The translations under genes and the position numbers were made by a program. Below, in pieces: positions 11,878 through 24,635 of a stretch of 64,000 nt of DNA. The DNA is taken from contig CM060831.1 in assembly GCA_030762175.1 (NCBI GenBank), positions 5,777,001 to 5,841,000 on the forward strand, in the 5' to 3' direction. Source of the DNA: Metallyticus violacea (Eukaryota; Arthropoda; Insecta; Mantodea; Metallyticidae). The notes beneath the pieces are model-generated. The model saw nothing but the letters and a program-made list of their open reading frames with translations. It was not told the origin of the DNA and ran no database searches. The first letter of the stretch is position 1. Every line of letters begins with the position of its first letter.

Positions 11878-13225
11878 GTTGTTGTTGTTATTGTAGAGAT
11901 TAACCCACAATTAATGGCATACTGTTAATTAAATGAAATATACGACCACTGTTAGGCACAATTATTCTTTGTGGGTAAAAACATTTTTAAATTAAATCTG
12001 TCCTCTAACACTCTTACAATTTTTAAATGTAACCACGTTTATAAACTGAGCCCTAGATATCATCTTTACATTTACTAAAATAGAGAGAAATAACAGAAAG
12101 TTTCGAGTTACATTGTGTATTTAAGATGATGTTCATATGTTTCAATAAAACAAAAACATTACAATTTAAAACAATTACAATGTACGAACACAATCAACAA
12201 TAAACAATGGAAAGTTACATAGATTTTCATTGGCTTTGAAATTTAATTTAAATTATATTGTAGTAAAAAAAAGCAACGCAAACATGTTCTGAAGGTTATT
12301 ATAGAGCGGCTCATACACAAATATAATTCTCAAGCACATATTAAATTTATATTTCACATATGCTACCTTCACGACGATGCTTTTGTTAAATATAAAATAT
12401 ATACAACACTATAAATTAAACACAAGAGCGCTTTTTAAATTTTAGTTTTCAAGTATACCCTATTCCTAAAGGTCTGGTTTCCCTAATTTTCAGAAACTAT
12501 ATTTCTTATTTTATTTCAATGGTATACACCGAATTTGTTGTGAAAAACAAATACTGGTACCTAGAGCGATTTTTAAATTTTGGATTTTGGGTAAACTCTC
12601 ACTCTAACTGCCCTAACCTGATATTCAGAAACAATTTTTATTTGATTTGAATGTGGAATATGCAGAGTTTTGATGTGAAAACAAATCATTGGTGCTGCTA
12701 AAGCGATTTAAAGTTTCGGTTTCAGGTAACCCCCCCCCCCTCTTCTAATGGCCCGATTTCCTTGATGTTCAGAAACTACTTTTCTTATTTTATTCCAATT
12801 GCACATACCCAGTTTCCAAAAGAAAATATTAAAAATGCGGCAGCTAGAGCGATTTTTAAATTTCGCTTTAACCCCCAATCGTTTTTCAAATATACCCGCA
12901 CTAATAATAGCCCGAATGCCCTGATTTTCGGAAATTACTTAATAAATTTATTAAAGAAACGTACCGAGATTCGTTTCAAAAATGTAAAAATTGCGGCCTG
13001 TAGAGCGATTTTTAGAATAAAAAAATTGCTATAGGTTAACACCCATTCCCAATAATACAAGTTTGCTGGTTAAAAATTGGACGAAACTTTGTTAATTGTT
13101 GGTTAAATGTCGGGTGTTGCTGAGAAAAAACAAATATTGAGGCTACTGGAGCTTTAACAGACACACACAAGCACCCATAGATACATTTTTTTCACTGCCT
13201 ACTACGTAGTATGGAGTATGATAAA
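11717..13225 (+). repeat. Interspersed repeat family A, copy 2 (within duplication unit 2)
   Basis: It is collinear with copy 1 from ATTAATTAATGAAATAAAATAAG to the CACTGCCTA 3' motif. It carries its own (TTA)n tract at 11831-11895. It lacks the family 5' end because the duplication junction removes it. Confidence 0.8.
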
Positions 13226-13358
13226 AACTTTCCTTTTTTTCAAAAATCTCTTTATGGATACAATCGCAATAGCTACTACATTCCTTCAATTCGCTAATAT
13301 TAATATGTTTACATTGTCTTCCTTCTTGTAGCATCTGCAAATACACGGCATTGTGGGG

Positions 13359-14594
13359 AAAATCTTTTTACAGAACCAGCAACCTGTGTTAATGAAAATG
13401 GCGGAAGGCGGGTTCTTCTCAGCGTGAGAAGCGTCCACTATTTTTACCACTTTAATGCAAAACCAAATATAATCACTCTTTTACTTAGAAAAATTAACTA
13501 ATTTCATTTCATAATAGTGTAAAAGTCTTTAATTATTTTTTATTCATCTTATAAATAAATAAATAAATAATCAAATATCTTTGATATTTTTCGAAGTCGC
13601 AAAGGAATGATGCAATAATCGTCACTTTACAAGCTAGGCAGTTTGTTCAAGTTATTTAGTAAACTCTTAAAAAGCAAATGAATTGTTTCGAACGCCTTGA
13701 GACGCCTGCGTACACCACCGAAAATCAATGGAGTATATTCGTAAAACATTCCAAACATTTATATAAATATTATTTCATTTCTTAAATTACTTCGGAATTA
13801 CCTACTGCTGTTAGTTAATTTGCTTATCTATAAGGCCATAGCGGTACGGTTTAGTGGTCACAAGCAAAGCGCTCTTAATTCACCTAAGCAGAACACAATT
13901 CTCGCTTAATTACAATTAAAATGTGTGGTAAACTAACCCCCTCGGCTTCTACGACATACTTTTTTGAAAAAGTTAGCTACAAATCAATTTGGAAAAAATC
14001 TTTTTACAGAACCAACGAACCCCGTTAATGAAAATGGCGGAAGGCGGGTTCTTCTCAGCTTGAGAAGCCACCACTATTTTTACCACTTTAACGCAAAACC
14101 AAATATAATCACTCTTTTACTTAGAAAAATGAACTAATTTCATTTCAAAATAGTGCTAAAGGCTTTAATTATTATGATATTTTTCGAAGTCGCAAAGGAA
14201 TGATGCAATAATCGTCACTTTACAAGCTAAGCAAATGACGCTAGGCAATATGTCCAAGTGATTGAGAAAAAAATTCAAATGTTAATGAATTATTTCGAAC
14301 GCCCTGAGACGCCTGGGTACACCACCGAAAACCAATGGAAAATATTCGTAAAACATTCCAAACATTTATATAAATGTTATTTCATTTCTTAAATTACTTC
14401 GGAATTGCCTACTGATGTTAGTTAATTTGCTTATCTATAGAGCCATAGCGGTACGGTTTAGTGGTCACAAGCAAAGCGCTCTTAATTCACCTAAACAGAA
14501 CACAATCCTCGCTTAATTACAATTAAAAGGTGTGATAAACAAGCTCCCTCGGGTTCTACGACATACTTTTTGAAAAACTTTGCTACAAATCAAT
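13359..14594. repeat. Nested tandem duplication of the 0.6-kb block
   Basis: 13359-13992 and 13993-14594 are adjacent copies of 9490-10097. Each has the ATGGCGGAAGGCGG motif (near 13399 and 14034) and the AGTGGTCACAAGCAAAGCGC motif. Only the second is followed by the CCAAT promoter block. Confidence 0.85.
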
Positions 14595-14619
14595 TTGGAA
14601 AGCTGCCTCCCTCGCTTAC

Positions 14620-14735
14620 CTTGTTGACGATTCAAGCGCGTGATAGACAATGGCTCGGCAATTAGCGAAACTGATCGCAAACCCCACGCTTCGCGTTCAT
14701 TGGCTGGAAAGTTGAGGCGAGTGTCTGATTGGTGA
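14620..14735 (-). promoter_or_regulatory. Duplicate copy of the candidate promoter and exon 1
   Basis: It has the same minus-strand arrangement as 10116-10235: CCAAT boxes at 14732-14728 and 14703-14699, and donor AACAAG|GTAAGCG with the exon edge at 14620. The promoter words and splice donor are intact while nearby bases differ. The copy could therefore drive transcripts that skip over unit 1, which is inference. Confidence 0.35.
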
Positions 14736-15092
14736 AAATAAAGTGTCAGAAGTTTATTCCGCGAGTAGCGAATCTAAAACTCCACGAACATATAACTTGT
14801 ATTCTTTTTCCCATTTTACATTAAAGATAATAAAAGTCATTGTCTTAAATGTAACTTATTATAAACCAAAATACCCCGAGAGTGTTGTGTTTACCAATGA
14901 ATTTCCTGTTTTTTTTATTATTTTTTAATTGAGCAGCCTAAAAGAATAAATTGCTTTGTTTCGAAGTATTTAATGATACTTGAAAATCAAATAATCCTGA
15001 GGAATTTTAGTGCAACTTCTAACAACGGATATGATTTATCTTTTATATTCTTCCGTGCTGTCGACCATGTTTTTGGTACCAGACTTTTTTTT

Positions 15093-15384
15093 TAATGGTG
15101 TTTAACGCCCGTTTTTACTAATGAAGAACCACAGGTGGTTGATACTGATGATAAATGAGATGAAATGATATATTGGGAAAGGATTTTTCTTCTTCTTCTT
15201 CTTTTTAAGGAAGGAAATGTGCCAGATCTAAGTTTAGGGTACCTCACCGGCATTTGCCATTTATGAGGATCGAGGAAAACCTGGATAAAAAAACAGCAGA
15301 CAGGGAGGACGGACCTGGTAGGATTCGAACCCCAGACCTCCCGTTCGGAGTCCGCGCCTTGACGACCTCTGTCACCCATGGCGG
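15093..15384 (-). mobile_element. tRNA-derived SINE, family S1 (duplicate of 10589-10880)
   Basis: It has the same orientation, flanks and body as the copy in unit 1. The B box reads GGGTTCGAATCC, closer to a tRNA than in unit 1. The head includes GGGTGACAGAGGTCGTCAAGG. Confidence 0.85.
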
Positions 15385-15866
15385 TTTTGTACCAGTGATC
15401 AACATTTCAAAGAGCAGTTAATTTATAAATAGGAAAGTATCTTTTGGCATTATTGGATTCCGCGCGTGTCAATGATTTCTTCTGCCATAAATGTGCACGG
15501 TAGATCGAAACGCTTGCAGAATAACAAAAAAAGAACATTAATTGTATTTAAGATAGATTTTATTTGTTGTCCTTTCGAAAGCTCAACACACTAGGTCTAA
15601 CTTTCTCTAGTTTTTCGATTATTTCTTGAAATGAATCTCTTCATTCCATTATAGTTGTGGGAAGAAATGGACATCCGAGGAGCTATATCGGGTGAATATG
15701 GTGGATGCGCAAGGATTTTGAACGCAATTTCTTTTAATTTTTTATGACCGTTTGCATTTATATGAGACGTTGAATTTTAAAAGTTACAGGCAACTTTTTC
15801 GAAAAAAACTATAATCACGATAAAGCGACTTGAAGACATTAACAAATCATGTTTTTGTTGTTGGAA

Positions 15867-16031
<165 letters not shown>

Positions 16032-16369
16032 GGAAATTACAGGGAATTTCAAATTGCACCGACGTTAATTAATTTTGCGAAAAACGCGAAATTCCGACGA
16101 TATTCATAGAAAATAAGCAGTTTTAAATGTTGTTCCCCATTAGCAAATAAATAAATAAATAAGTGTGCGTGTGTGTTTCCCTTTTCACAAAAAGATATAC
16201 ATGTGGAGAAAACACGGGAAACACTAGACATACTCATTCATTGCCTGCGATAAAATTGTGATCCGTGAAACAATACAATTAAATTTGGAAACAAAGTAAT
16301 TAATTTTTTTAAAATGTGAAAAAGTACGAAATTTGTCGAGTTTTAAAGCATTCAATCAGTCTGGCATGC

Positions 16370-16509
16370 TTTCCATTGAAGAACTCGCAGTAGTTCAAAA
16401 TATAGCAATTTCAAGTGTGACTCTTTCTCTGTGTTTTATCTTTATCTACGTTTATTATTAGTGTTAATGTGTTACATTGTTAATAGTGTTTCTTTATTTT
16501 TATTTTTCA

Positions 16510-16548
<39 letters not shown>
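16370..16548 (+). mobile_element. PLE family P1, 3' end only, abutting (TA)n
   Basis: CATTGAAGAACTCGCAGTAG followed by GTTACATTGTTAATAGTGTT matches the 3' untranslated end of the PLE at 25.5-28.5 kb. It ends in a (TA)n tract at about 16518-16546. It is a heavily 5'-truncated copy. Confidence 0.8.
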
Positions 16549-16550
<2 letters not shown>

Positions 16551-16559
16551 GAGACATAA

Positions 16560-17360
16560 AACCTTTATCTACTTCTTGTCCCTATTGTTTCTTCTGCTGC
16601 TTTTAATATTACATTTTTGAGGTTATTCCATTCCTCATTTATATCTTTAATTATTACCCTTTCATCTATATAATTTGTTGAATTTATTCCATTAATTTTA
16701 CAATTTGTAACAACAATATATGCTCAATTTACAATAACTATAACTTGACATATATTTTTAACCTACTCTTTTTACTCTAGATCCTACCAGCGTCCTCCAA
16801 AATACAGTATCCTACCTCGTTAACCACGTGGCTGTCTACCTTCTTTTACTTTATTCCTATTTTGTTCCCACTTCCCTTAAACGTTATATAAAAACTCTTC
16901 CATTTTCTGAATGTTTTTTATACTCTTGTTACTTTTTGTCAGCCGTGTTTGGTATAATATCCTTAAACTCTCTTGTCGCAGGAAATGTATTTTATAGTAT
17001 TTCCTTGGGTCGACATTATTTTTGCTTTGTAACTTCTTCCAATGTGTTGGGATTTTATTGTTGATTTTGTTAAAAAATTGTCTGAATTTACATCGCACCT
17101 TCTGTGTACTTTGTGTCTTTTATTTGTACAGCTAATTTTTGGTTTGCTAATACATAATCTATTATTGACTTTGAACCTATCACGCACTATGTATTTCTTT
17201 ATGTCTAAAGAAACTATTTGTTATTTTTGATGCATTAAAACCAGCAACGTTTCCCCGAATTTGCCATTTTCATTTTAAATTGTTTCGCCTTGTGCCCATT
17301 AAATTTTATCTATGGCTTGTTTTCCTATTCTGGCATTGAAATCTCCACAGACTGCTAAGA
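16560..17360 (-). pseudogene. Non-LTR retrotransposon fragment: AP-type endonuclease
   Basis: On the minus strand, from 17360 down, a frame reads VCGDFNARIGKQAIDKI. This contains the GDFNARIG motif of APE-like endonucleases of LINEs. Further down come VHRRCDVNSDNFLTKSTIKS (the SDHxL-type motif, with H replaced by N) and EEWNNLKNVILKAAEETIG, the usual linker before the reverse transcriptase. Stops interrupt the frames. The reverse transcriptase is missing. Confidence 0.7.
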
Positions 17361-17441
17361 AATCCGAAATAAGTCAGGTGTAATTGAGAAAACTCAGTAG
17401 CGAAATAATGTCCCCTGGCCGAGTGCTGTACAGGGTACCTC

Positions 17442-17486
<45 letters not shown>
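17442..17486. repeat. (AAT)n microsatellite
   Basis: A perfect AAT run of about 45 bp. Confidence 0.95.
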
Positions 17487-17487
<1 letters not shown>

Positions 17488-17489
17488 CT

Positions 17490-19460
17490 TCTAAAATGCT
17501 GTTTCTCTTTTGTAATATTTGTTTCCCTAATACCATACAGTAATGCCATAATTTATTTCATATCATTAATAAATAAAGTCGTAATTTGGATTGTTTAAAA
17601 TTACTCTACTAGTTGGGGAATTCGCTTAGTTTATGCAGTTCTTGCGCAACGGACTTTTTTTTTTTTTTAAATTTTTACAATACCTCTTATAAAAATTTAT
17701 ATAAGGTAAACTGAAATTAACAAAATACTGTTGGAATATTCGCCAAAAAATTGCGTAGTTAGAAAAAAAAATACAAAAAATACCTATAATAATAGCCAAA
17801 CAATTTTTTCTTAACTGTTTCCGAGAGTTGTTCCTTGTTCTCCTCGAGTGTTGTTGCCAAAGTCGTGTAGATTTTAACTCCATTTTTTATGTGGCCGTCA
17901 CTTGAGTTCATAAAACTCAAAATTCACGGTAATCTCGTTTTTTACCATTACTAAAAACACTCAACATGAGTCATTTGAATGCTTGTCAAAACAGTTGCAG
18001 TGAATACGTAAAAAAGCTGCCTTAACAACGCAATAAGAATGATAATAATAAATAAAAAAATAATAACAACCACATGCTTCTGATTATATTTATCACTTGA
18101 AATGGAGTTGTATTTTTATAAAAAATTCACAAGACACGAAAATTGGGAGGAGAAAATCTCTAAACACTGTTGTTTTACTGTTAATATAGGATCTGAAAAG
18201 TTGTAATGGATAAACTATATTGTATATATAGGTATATTAACAAATACAATTAAAATTTGTGATTTGGTTTGGTGTATGCTACGGTAGAATGTTAATATTT
18301 AAACTTTAATTATATTTTGAACTGCGTAACATAAACCTAAAATTTCATTTCTTAAATATCGTTCTTAATTCTCAGGAAGTAAATGTACTAGCATGTACTC
18401 TCTGGTGATATCTGCATCTGTTCAATGCTCTCATTATGCTGTATATTAGAATGCTCTTTTACAAAAACAAATTTGCGTTAAGTTTATGATGTAATAAAAA
18501 GTTCGGAAAATTACGCTTATCTAATAATAAAATGAATATATAATCCTTCATTTTCTCTTAAAAATTACAAGCAGCCCAAATAAAACAAACGCTACTTAAT
18601 TATCACTTGTTGCTCTTGTTGGCACTTTTATGAAACAGAAATAGATAAACGGATGCCATTTGAATGTCATTTGATTTTTATGCATCACTAAAATTGTTGT
18701 TTACTTACATAGGTTTGTTAATTATGCATTATAATGTGTAATTTTAAATTTTCCAGGGTGTATTACCTATCTTGCTTGAAGATGATTATTAATAATGCAA
18801 TTAACCTTTATTTGCCGATAATTGTGGCGTTAATTTTTCATTTTAGGAACAGTTCCTTCATTATAGAATTGGAAAATGTTTTCTTTCTATGAACTTAGAT
18901 ACTAGGTAGTGACAGGGACACATTTTAAATACGAAAGTTTGCAATTTGTTTAGCTAATTGCGAATTTCCTTAAGCGAAAACTGCTATCATATTAGATGCA
19001 ACGAAAGAATTTGATTACAACTGTCATTGTCCGTGTTACAGCGACCGTGGGAGCATTCCTGAGGTGGATAAGAGAGAGGGGCAAAGGGGGTGTCTTGTCG
19101 TCTAATTTCGCTTAGCTAGTCTAAGAAGCGGGTCGGGTGTCACACACACCGAAAGGGGGCTACGTGACAGCAAACAGATACATTTCGAAGCAAACAGTTC
19201 TCTCCGTTTACTTCGCGAGCTCTCCATGTTTGTACAGCGTTAACATTATCAGTGAATTCTATCTGAAGAGAAAATAAAATATTAAATTGATTTGTCTTTA
19301 CTACAGTCTGCTCTAGTTAATAAAAATATTATTACACTTACTGCGCTACTGCTAAGAATATTTAAGATATATGTTCCTTTAACTTTCTCTGAAAACCAGA
19401 TATTACGATAATTTTAGCTTACTTTGGTATCACAACATTTGTAATTTTTCAAGATACGAA
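17490..19460. other. Unassigned intergenic DNA
   Basis: AT-rich, with a CpG-containing, locally GC-richer patch at about 19030-19230. That patch holds no protein-like frame and no recognised promoter words beyond base composition. Confidence 0.3.
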
Positions 19461-19464
19461 ATCA

Positions 19465-20415
19465 AAAAAAGTCGTCACACACGTAAACTAAGAGAATTTC
19501 TTTAAAAATTATTATAAAAGCCAAATTATAGCCTTTTTATTTATTGAAATGAAATAAGTTATGGCATTACTGTGTGATATTAGGGGAACATAATTAGAAA
19601 TCTTACAATCTATGAGCAGTGTAAAAGAGAAATCACGTTTTTAGAATTTAGCATTGTTGTTATTGAGAATTAAACCACAAAAATTAATAGTATACTATTA
19701 ATTAAGCGAAATATATGACCTCTGACAGACAAAGCCATGCTCTCTGGATATTTTTAAACATTTTTAAATGTAACCATGTTTATGAACGGAGCCCTGGCTA
19801 TAATCTTTATATTCGCTAAAATGGAGAGAAATAACAGAAAGTTGCGAGTTACATGCTGTATTTAAGAAGATGATGTCCATATGTTTCAATAAAATACAGT
19901 ATGCTGAATTAATTTGTCATTTTATTTGAAAACAATAGAGAGAAAATTAAACGCAAGAACGCTTTTTAAATTTCGTTTTGCAAGTATACCCTTACTCCTA
20001 ATGGTCCGATTTCCATACTTTTTGGAAAATATTTTTCTTGTTGTACTTAAATTATATATTCCGAATTTTGTTGTGAAAAAACAAACATTAGTAACATCAG
20101 AGCGAATTTTAAATTTTGGGTGTCAAGTAAACTTCCACTCCTAATAACCCGATTTCCCTGATGTTCAGAAACTATTTTTCTTATTTTATTTTAATGGCAT
20201 ATACTGGGCTTCCTCTAAAAAGGTTTAAAATTGCGGCCGCTAGAGCGATTTTTAAATTTCGCTTTAACCTCCACTCGGTTTCAGGTATACCCCTGCTTCT
20301 AATGTCCTGATTGTCCTAGTTTTCAGAAAATATATTTATTGGTTTATTCTAATGAAATATGCTGATTTTTGTTGAGGGGAAAGAAGTGCTACCGTTAGAG
20401 CGTTAACAGACACAT
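19465..20415 (+). repeat. Interspersed repeat family A, copy 3 (internally shortened)
   Basis: It has 5' end GTCGTCACACACGTAAACTAAG, then TTAGGGGAACATAATTAGAA and GGAGCCCTGG. The tail subrepeats (GAGCGATTTTTAAATTTCGC) end at GCGTTAACAGACACATACAA. The microsatellite has not expanded here, and part of the middle is missing compared with copies 1 and 4. Confidence 0.7.
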
Positions 20416-20419
20416 ACAA

Positions 20420-21210
20420 TTCTTGACCACCCGTGGCAGTGCATATCTTGTCCACCAGCCGTTTACATTCACAGCAGATGCCTCCATGTATGATCCCAAA
20501 TGCTAAGCAATTCTTCCAGGAAGGTAATTGTTTATCTTTCTGCTTTGCGTCGCGTTTTCATTTAATGCTGTGTGTTTTCTTGGGGTTGCTGGCTCTTCCT
20601 GCCCTCACGTGGCTTAGGAATGTAAGGAATGATGGAATAAACAATTCGCTTAACCAAAGTGCCTAAAGGCAAATGTTACTTTTAAGCCTTTTAACCATTC
20701 TTCTCATTAACATACAACTTTTACACGAGTTGGGAATTTTAAAAATAATCCAATAAAATCTACACCGATTTATGTGAATTGCTCCATAATGTTAAGTTCC
20801 AGGTTTGCATTTTTGATCTCACATTGTGTCCTCCAGAACTCCTCCATCCTTTTTTTTTTTTTTTTATAATTCTTTCTTTTCTTATTTTTAGGAATTTGTT
20901 TTTCTTCCTTTTAGCGAATTCCGAAGATATGTAGATAGCTATTGCGGTTGTACCCCTGAAATGATTTATCAAAATTTTTCTTCAAATCTCCGAAAGTGAT
21001 CATGAAAAAAAAAAAAAATTTATATGAGGCATTTATAGTGTCGCTGCCATTTTCCTCCGAAACGATGGGGAAAATCAAAAAATGCTTCAGATAAAATTGA
21101 AGTGCTCTTAGGGGAACATAATTTAGTGATCTAAACTTACTCTCCTCTCGTTTCGGGAGAAAATGACCGTGACATTACAAATGCCTCACTCTGTGTATAG
21201 TGAGTGTGTC
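20420..21210. other. Unassigned intergenic DNA
   Basis: It lies between two family A segments of opposite orientation. A mirrored pair of TCGTTTCGG-type words near 21050 and 21150 hints at a small inverted structure. No gene is seen. Confidence 0.3.
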
Positions 21211-21214
21211 CGTT

Positions 21215-21685
21215 AACGCTCTAGTGGTCGCAATTATTTTTTCTCGACGAAACTCGGCATATAAGTATCAATTAACAAACGATTCGTCGAGCTTGTTAAT
21301 CAGCAATTTGGACCATTCATTGGAGTGCGGGTTAATCTAGATCGAAAATTTAAAAAATTAAAATAAATAAATAAATAAAATCGCTCTAGCGGTCCCAATT
21401 TTTTTTTTCCTCAGCGAAACTTAGTACATTTCTTTAAAATAATTTGATAAAAGTAGTTTCCGAAAATCAGGGCAATCGGGACATTGAGTGGGGGTACCCT
21501 GAAAACCGACTGCGGGTTAAAGCAACATTTAAAAATCGCGGTAGAGGTCGTAATTTTAATTTTTTGAAGGAAATGCAATTTCGTCAAATAAGAAAAATAA
21601 TATCTAATCAGTGAAATCAGATTATTAGGAATAGAGGTTTACCTGAAACCCAAAGTTTAAAAATTACTCAAGCTTTCCAAAAAAT
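21215..21685 (-). repeat. Family A tail fragment, reverse orientation
   Basis: On the minus strand it contains subrepeat words such as AAAATCGCTCTAGCGG read in reverse, CGAAACTCGGCATATA, and the terminal GTTAACGGACACAC. Only the subrepeat tail is present. Confidence 0.65.
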
Positions 21686-21689
21686 CACC

Positions 21690-22530
21690 CCTCTAATGTT
21701 ATGAGCAAAGGGGTGAATTGCATCACCGTTATGAGTTGTGTAGAAGAGGCCATAATTCGTTCTGAGAAATCTGCCATCTATACACAAAGTTTCAAAATGT
21801 AAATGTTTTATAGTGTTTTCATACCCAAACGGGTCATCCTGTATATATCTACGATAGAAATAGTTATTACATAAGTCTGTAAAGCTAGAAACCTTTTTTT
21901 ATACGAGGGACATAGTAATCTTTAAGAGCTTTTAGTACCATTATTTATGTCAGAATCTCTCTAACGTACTGCAAATACTTTCAAATGGAATGCGCTAACT
22001 TGCTGCCTAGCTTCTAGCGCAATTTCATGCAACACAAACTGGAAACAGCCACACACATAAACATTACGTTCTACAGAAATTCATTACCTGATATTTTAAT
22101 CCAAAGGTACTGCTGGTAGCCGTTCTGTGACGTCACCATTACCAGTTAACTCATTGTTGCCTTTTTTCAGCATGTTGCACGCAGGATTCCCCGTCTTTTT
22201 GTGTCCTTTTGTCAATTTCTTTGTAAACAAGTCGATTTACGTCTTTCCGTTTAAAAGTGGTGTTTCTGTTTGTCACACTATGTTTTATTTGAGCCACAAG
22301 AGCTCAATTGGGTTGAGAGGTAAGGAAGAAGGTGTCCCTTTCCATTAGCAAGTAATCCAAATGATACATTTTTACTTTTTTCCCTTTTTTTTTAAAGAAA
22401 GTACCCGATGCAATAGCTCAGTTTTGGTTTCTGGTGCCAAAAATTCAATCCCCCATTTTGTAACCATGGCATAATTTTGTATTTTCTGTTGTATTTGCAA
22501 TTTTATTTTGAACATCTGCATGGTATGGTG
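21690..22530. other. Unassigned intergenic DNA
   Basis: The words AAACGGGTCATCCTGTATAT at about 21828-21847 look like a transposon end, but I cannot assign them. No gene is seen. Confidence 0.3.
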
Positions 22531-22534
22531 CATA

Positions 22535-22536
<2 letters not shown>

Positions 22537-22603
<67 letters not shown>
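22537..22603. repeat. (TTA)n microsatellite
   Basis: An essentially perfect TTA/TAT run of about 66 bp directly before a SINE-like repeat. Confidence 0.95.
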
Positions 22604-22604
22604 G

Positions 22605-22900
22605 AGCCGGATGCTTTTCCCAATGTACACCCTTTGGCCCTCCCCCAAAATAGTCGTCCCCAGATCATAAGTGTCGACCGCAGAACTTTGGGGACGCTCG
22701 TAAACACTGTATTACAAGCGCATGCGGCGACTGGCACACTGCAGTGATCGCTTTACCTGTAAACGTAATAGACTCAATCCTAAACATCTGGAAATAGTAC
22801 GTTTGGGTAGAGTAGCTGCGGCCGAGCAGTTTAGAAGGCATTGCTTTTGTGTGTAAATTCCTGGGTTCAAATTGCCCATAATTTTTACAATTGGTTTTAT
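22605..22900 (+). mobile_element. tRNA-like SINE, family S5
   Basis: It contains ATGTACACCCTTTGGCCC, GACGCTCGTAAACACT and TTTACCTGTAAACGTAATAG. A tRNA-like segment follows (GTAGCTGCGGCCGAGCAG and a B-box-like CTGGGTTCAAATTGCC). The same order in reverse complement occurs at 44654-44880, which supports an interspersed repeat. Confidence 0.6.
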
Positions 22901-23339
22901 AAATATACATCATGGTGTCTTCATATCATGTTATTTTAACGTATTATTTTAGTTTTATTACACTACCTATGTGCACATAAAAACGTAATCATAAACTAAC
23001 GCATTCTTTACAAATAACTAAATAAATACATGAACAGAAACATTTATGTTCAAGTGAAATCACACAGAAATTAACACAAATTAATACCTTCAGCATGTAT
23101 AACTACCCTCAATCTTCGGGGGTATAGATGATATCAGATTTCTACAATGGTGTGGGCGACAGGCTACAACATCCTAGACTTCTTGAAATTGTGTCCATAA
23201 GTCATCATTTGTCCTTCGTGTATGTGCAGCATATTGCATTTAGATAGAACAGATGCTGAGGGAAATATTATAATATTCATTATAATGTATGTCAACGTTA
23301 TGCTTTCTGTGTATAGGAAACAACATTAGGAAACTAATT

Positions 23340-23480
23340 TGTTACAAAGTGCTTCATGCCTGGAGGCGAACCTGCGCTCTTAACCACGGCATCATTGCAC
23401 ACTCTGCCCCAGAGCTAACGGAACACACCGCAACCATCTTTGGTGCATTCCGTGCTGCAGCGACTACATTCACAGCTTTG
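23340..23480 (-). mobile_element. tRNA-like SINE fragment, family S4
   Basis: On the minus strand it reads GTTAGCTCTGGGGCAGAGTG, then GTGGTTAAGAGCGCAGGTTC and GCCTCCAGGCATGAAGCA. The last part has a B-box-like GGTTCGCCTCC. The same words in the same order occur on the plus strand at 43620-43715. Confidence 0.6.
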
Positions 23481-24401
23481 CTGGATACCTTGTGAACCGC
23501 GCGCTATAACGGGTAGGACTTAGAAGAGTTTTGCATTCAAGAGATGACTCCCCCCCTCCCCCCAGGCCATCCATTTTGTAAGAGTCTTGCTAGATTGAGT
23601 TTTTTGTGTTGTTTTTTATTCATGTAAATCTCGTCTAAATAAAATACAGATATCGCTATAGACATAAATTCGAATTTCGTGCATTTTATGTAAAAATATT
23701 ATCGTCGGTGCAATAATTTCCCTCCTCTCCATTAAAAATTTAGCCGAACAATTGTCTATTTATATGTGAGCCCTAAACTTCACGGTATTCTATGGGTGGA
23801 CAAATTGGAAGTAGTGTATGATATTTTAGATCCTAAAGCGTCAAGTACTTTTTGTACCGTTGGAATTTCTCCATTCTAATACAGTCCTTGTCACAGTCAC
23901 TTAAGTTTATAGATCCAAAATGTTATCTTGGCGACACAAAAACTGTAGTACCACTAGGATCAAACTTTCTAGCCTCACCGCATAAAACAAACAAACAAAA
24001 AACACATACACATACACACACTCTAAACGTGTTTTACTTAGAGACTGTTCTCGCACTAAAAGAAACCAACAACTGACTTGACGACACACTTCCTTCGAGA
24101 TTTTGCAAAAGCAGCACCCGATCCTGTTGCACGCCTTTCAGAGAAACGTAATGGAATCACACATGACGTAACTGAAAGGAATTGTTACAAAATCCTGTGC
24201 AGGAAGTCCTTAAGCATAAACATTCCTTGGAAGGAAGTGCGAATTAGTTTACAATTTTAATAAACAAATTAACACCCGTATTGTTAAAAAGATATTTAAA
24301 TGACCTTAATAAAGTGTATTTAAATAAGTACAAGGAAGCACCAGTTTTTCAAGAATATGTGTTCCTTTAGTTTTATAAACCCGGCCGTTCATAAAGCTAA
24401 A

Positions 24402-24601
24402 AAAGTCCGTCACGCAGGAACTGAGTCAACTAAGCGAATTATTTACCAACCTCAATAACTTTAAAAAATGAATATAAAATCCTAATTAGGCTTTATTAAT
24501 TAATAAAATTAAAAAAGTTAGGCTTTACTGTGTGGTATTAGGTAAACAAAATTAGAATTCTCGCAATCTATGAGTATCACAAAATAGGAAGAATATTTTT
24601 A

Positions 24602-24635
<34 letters not shown>

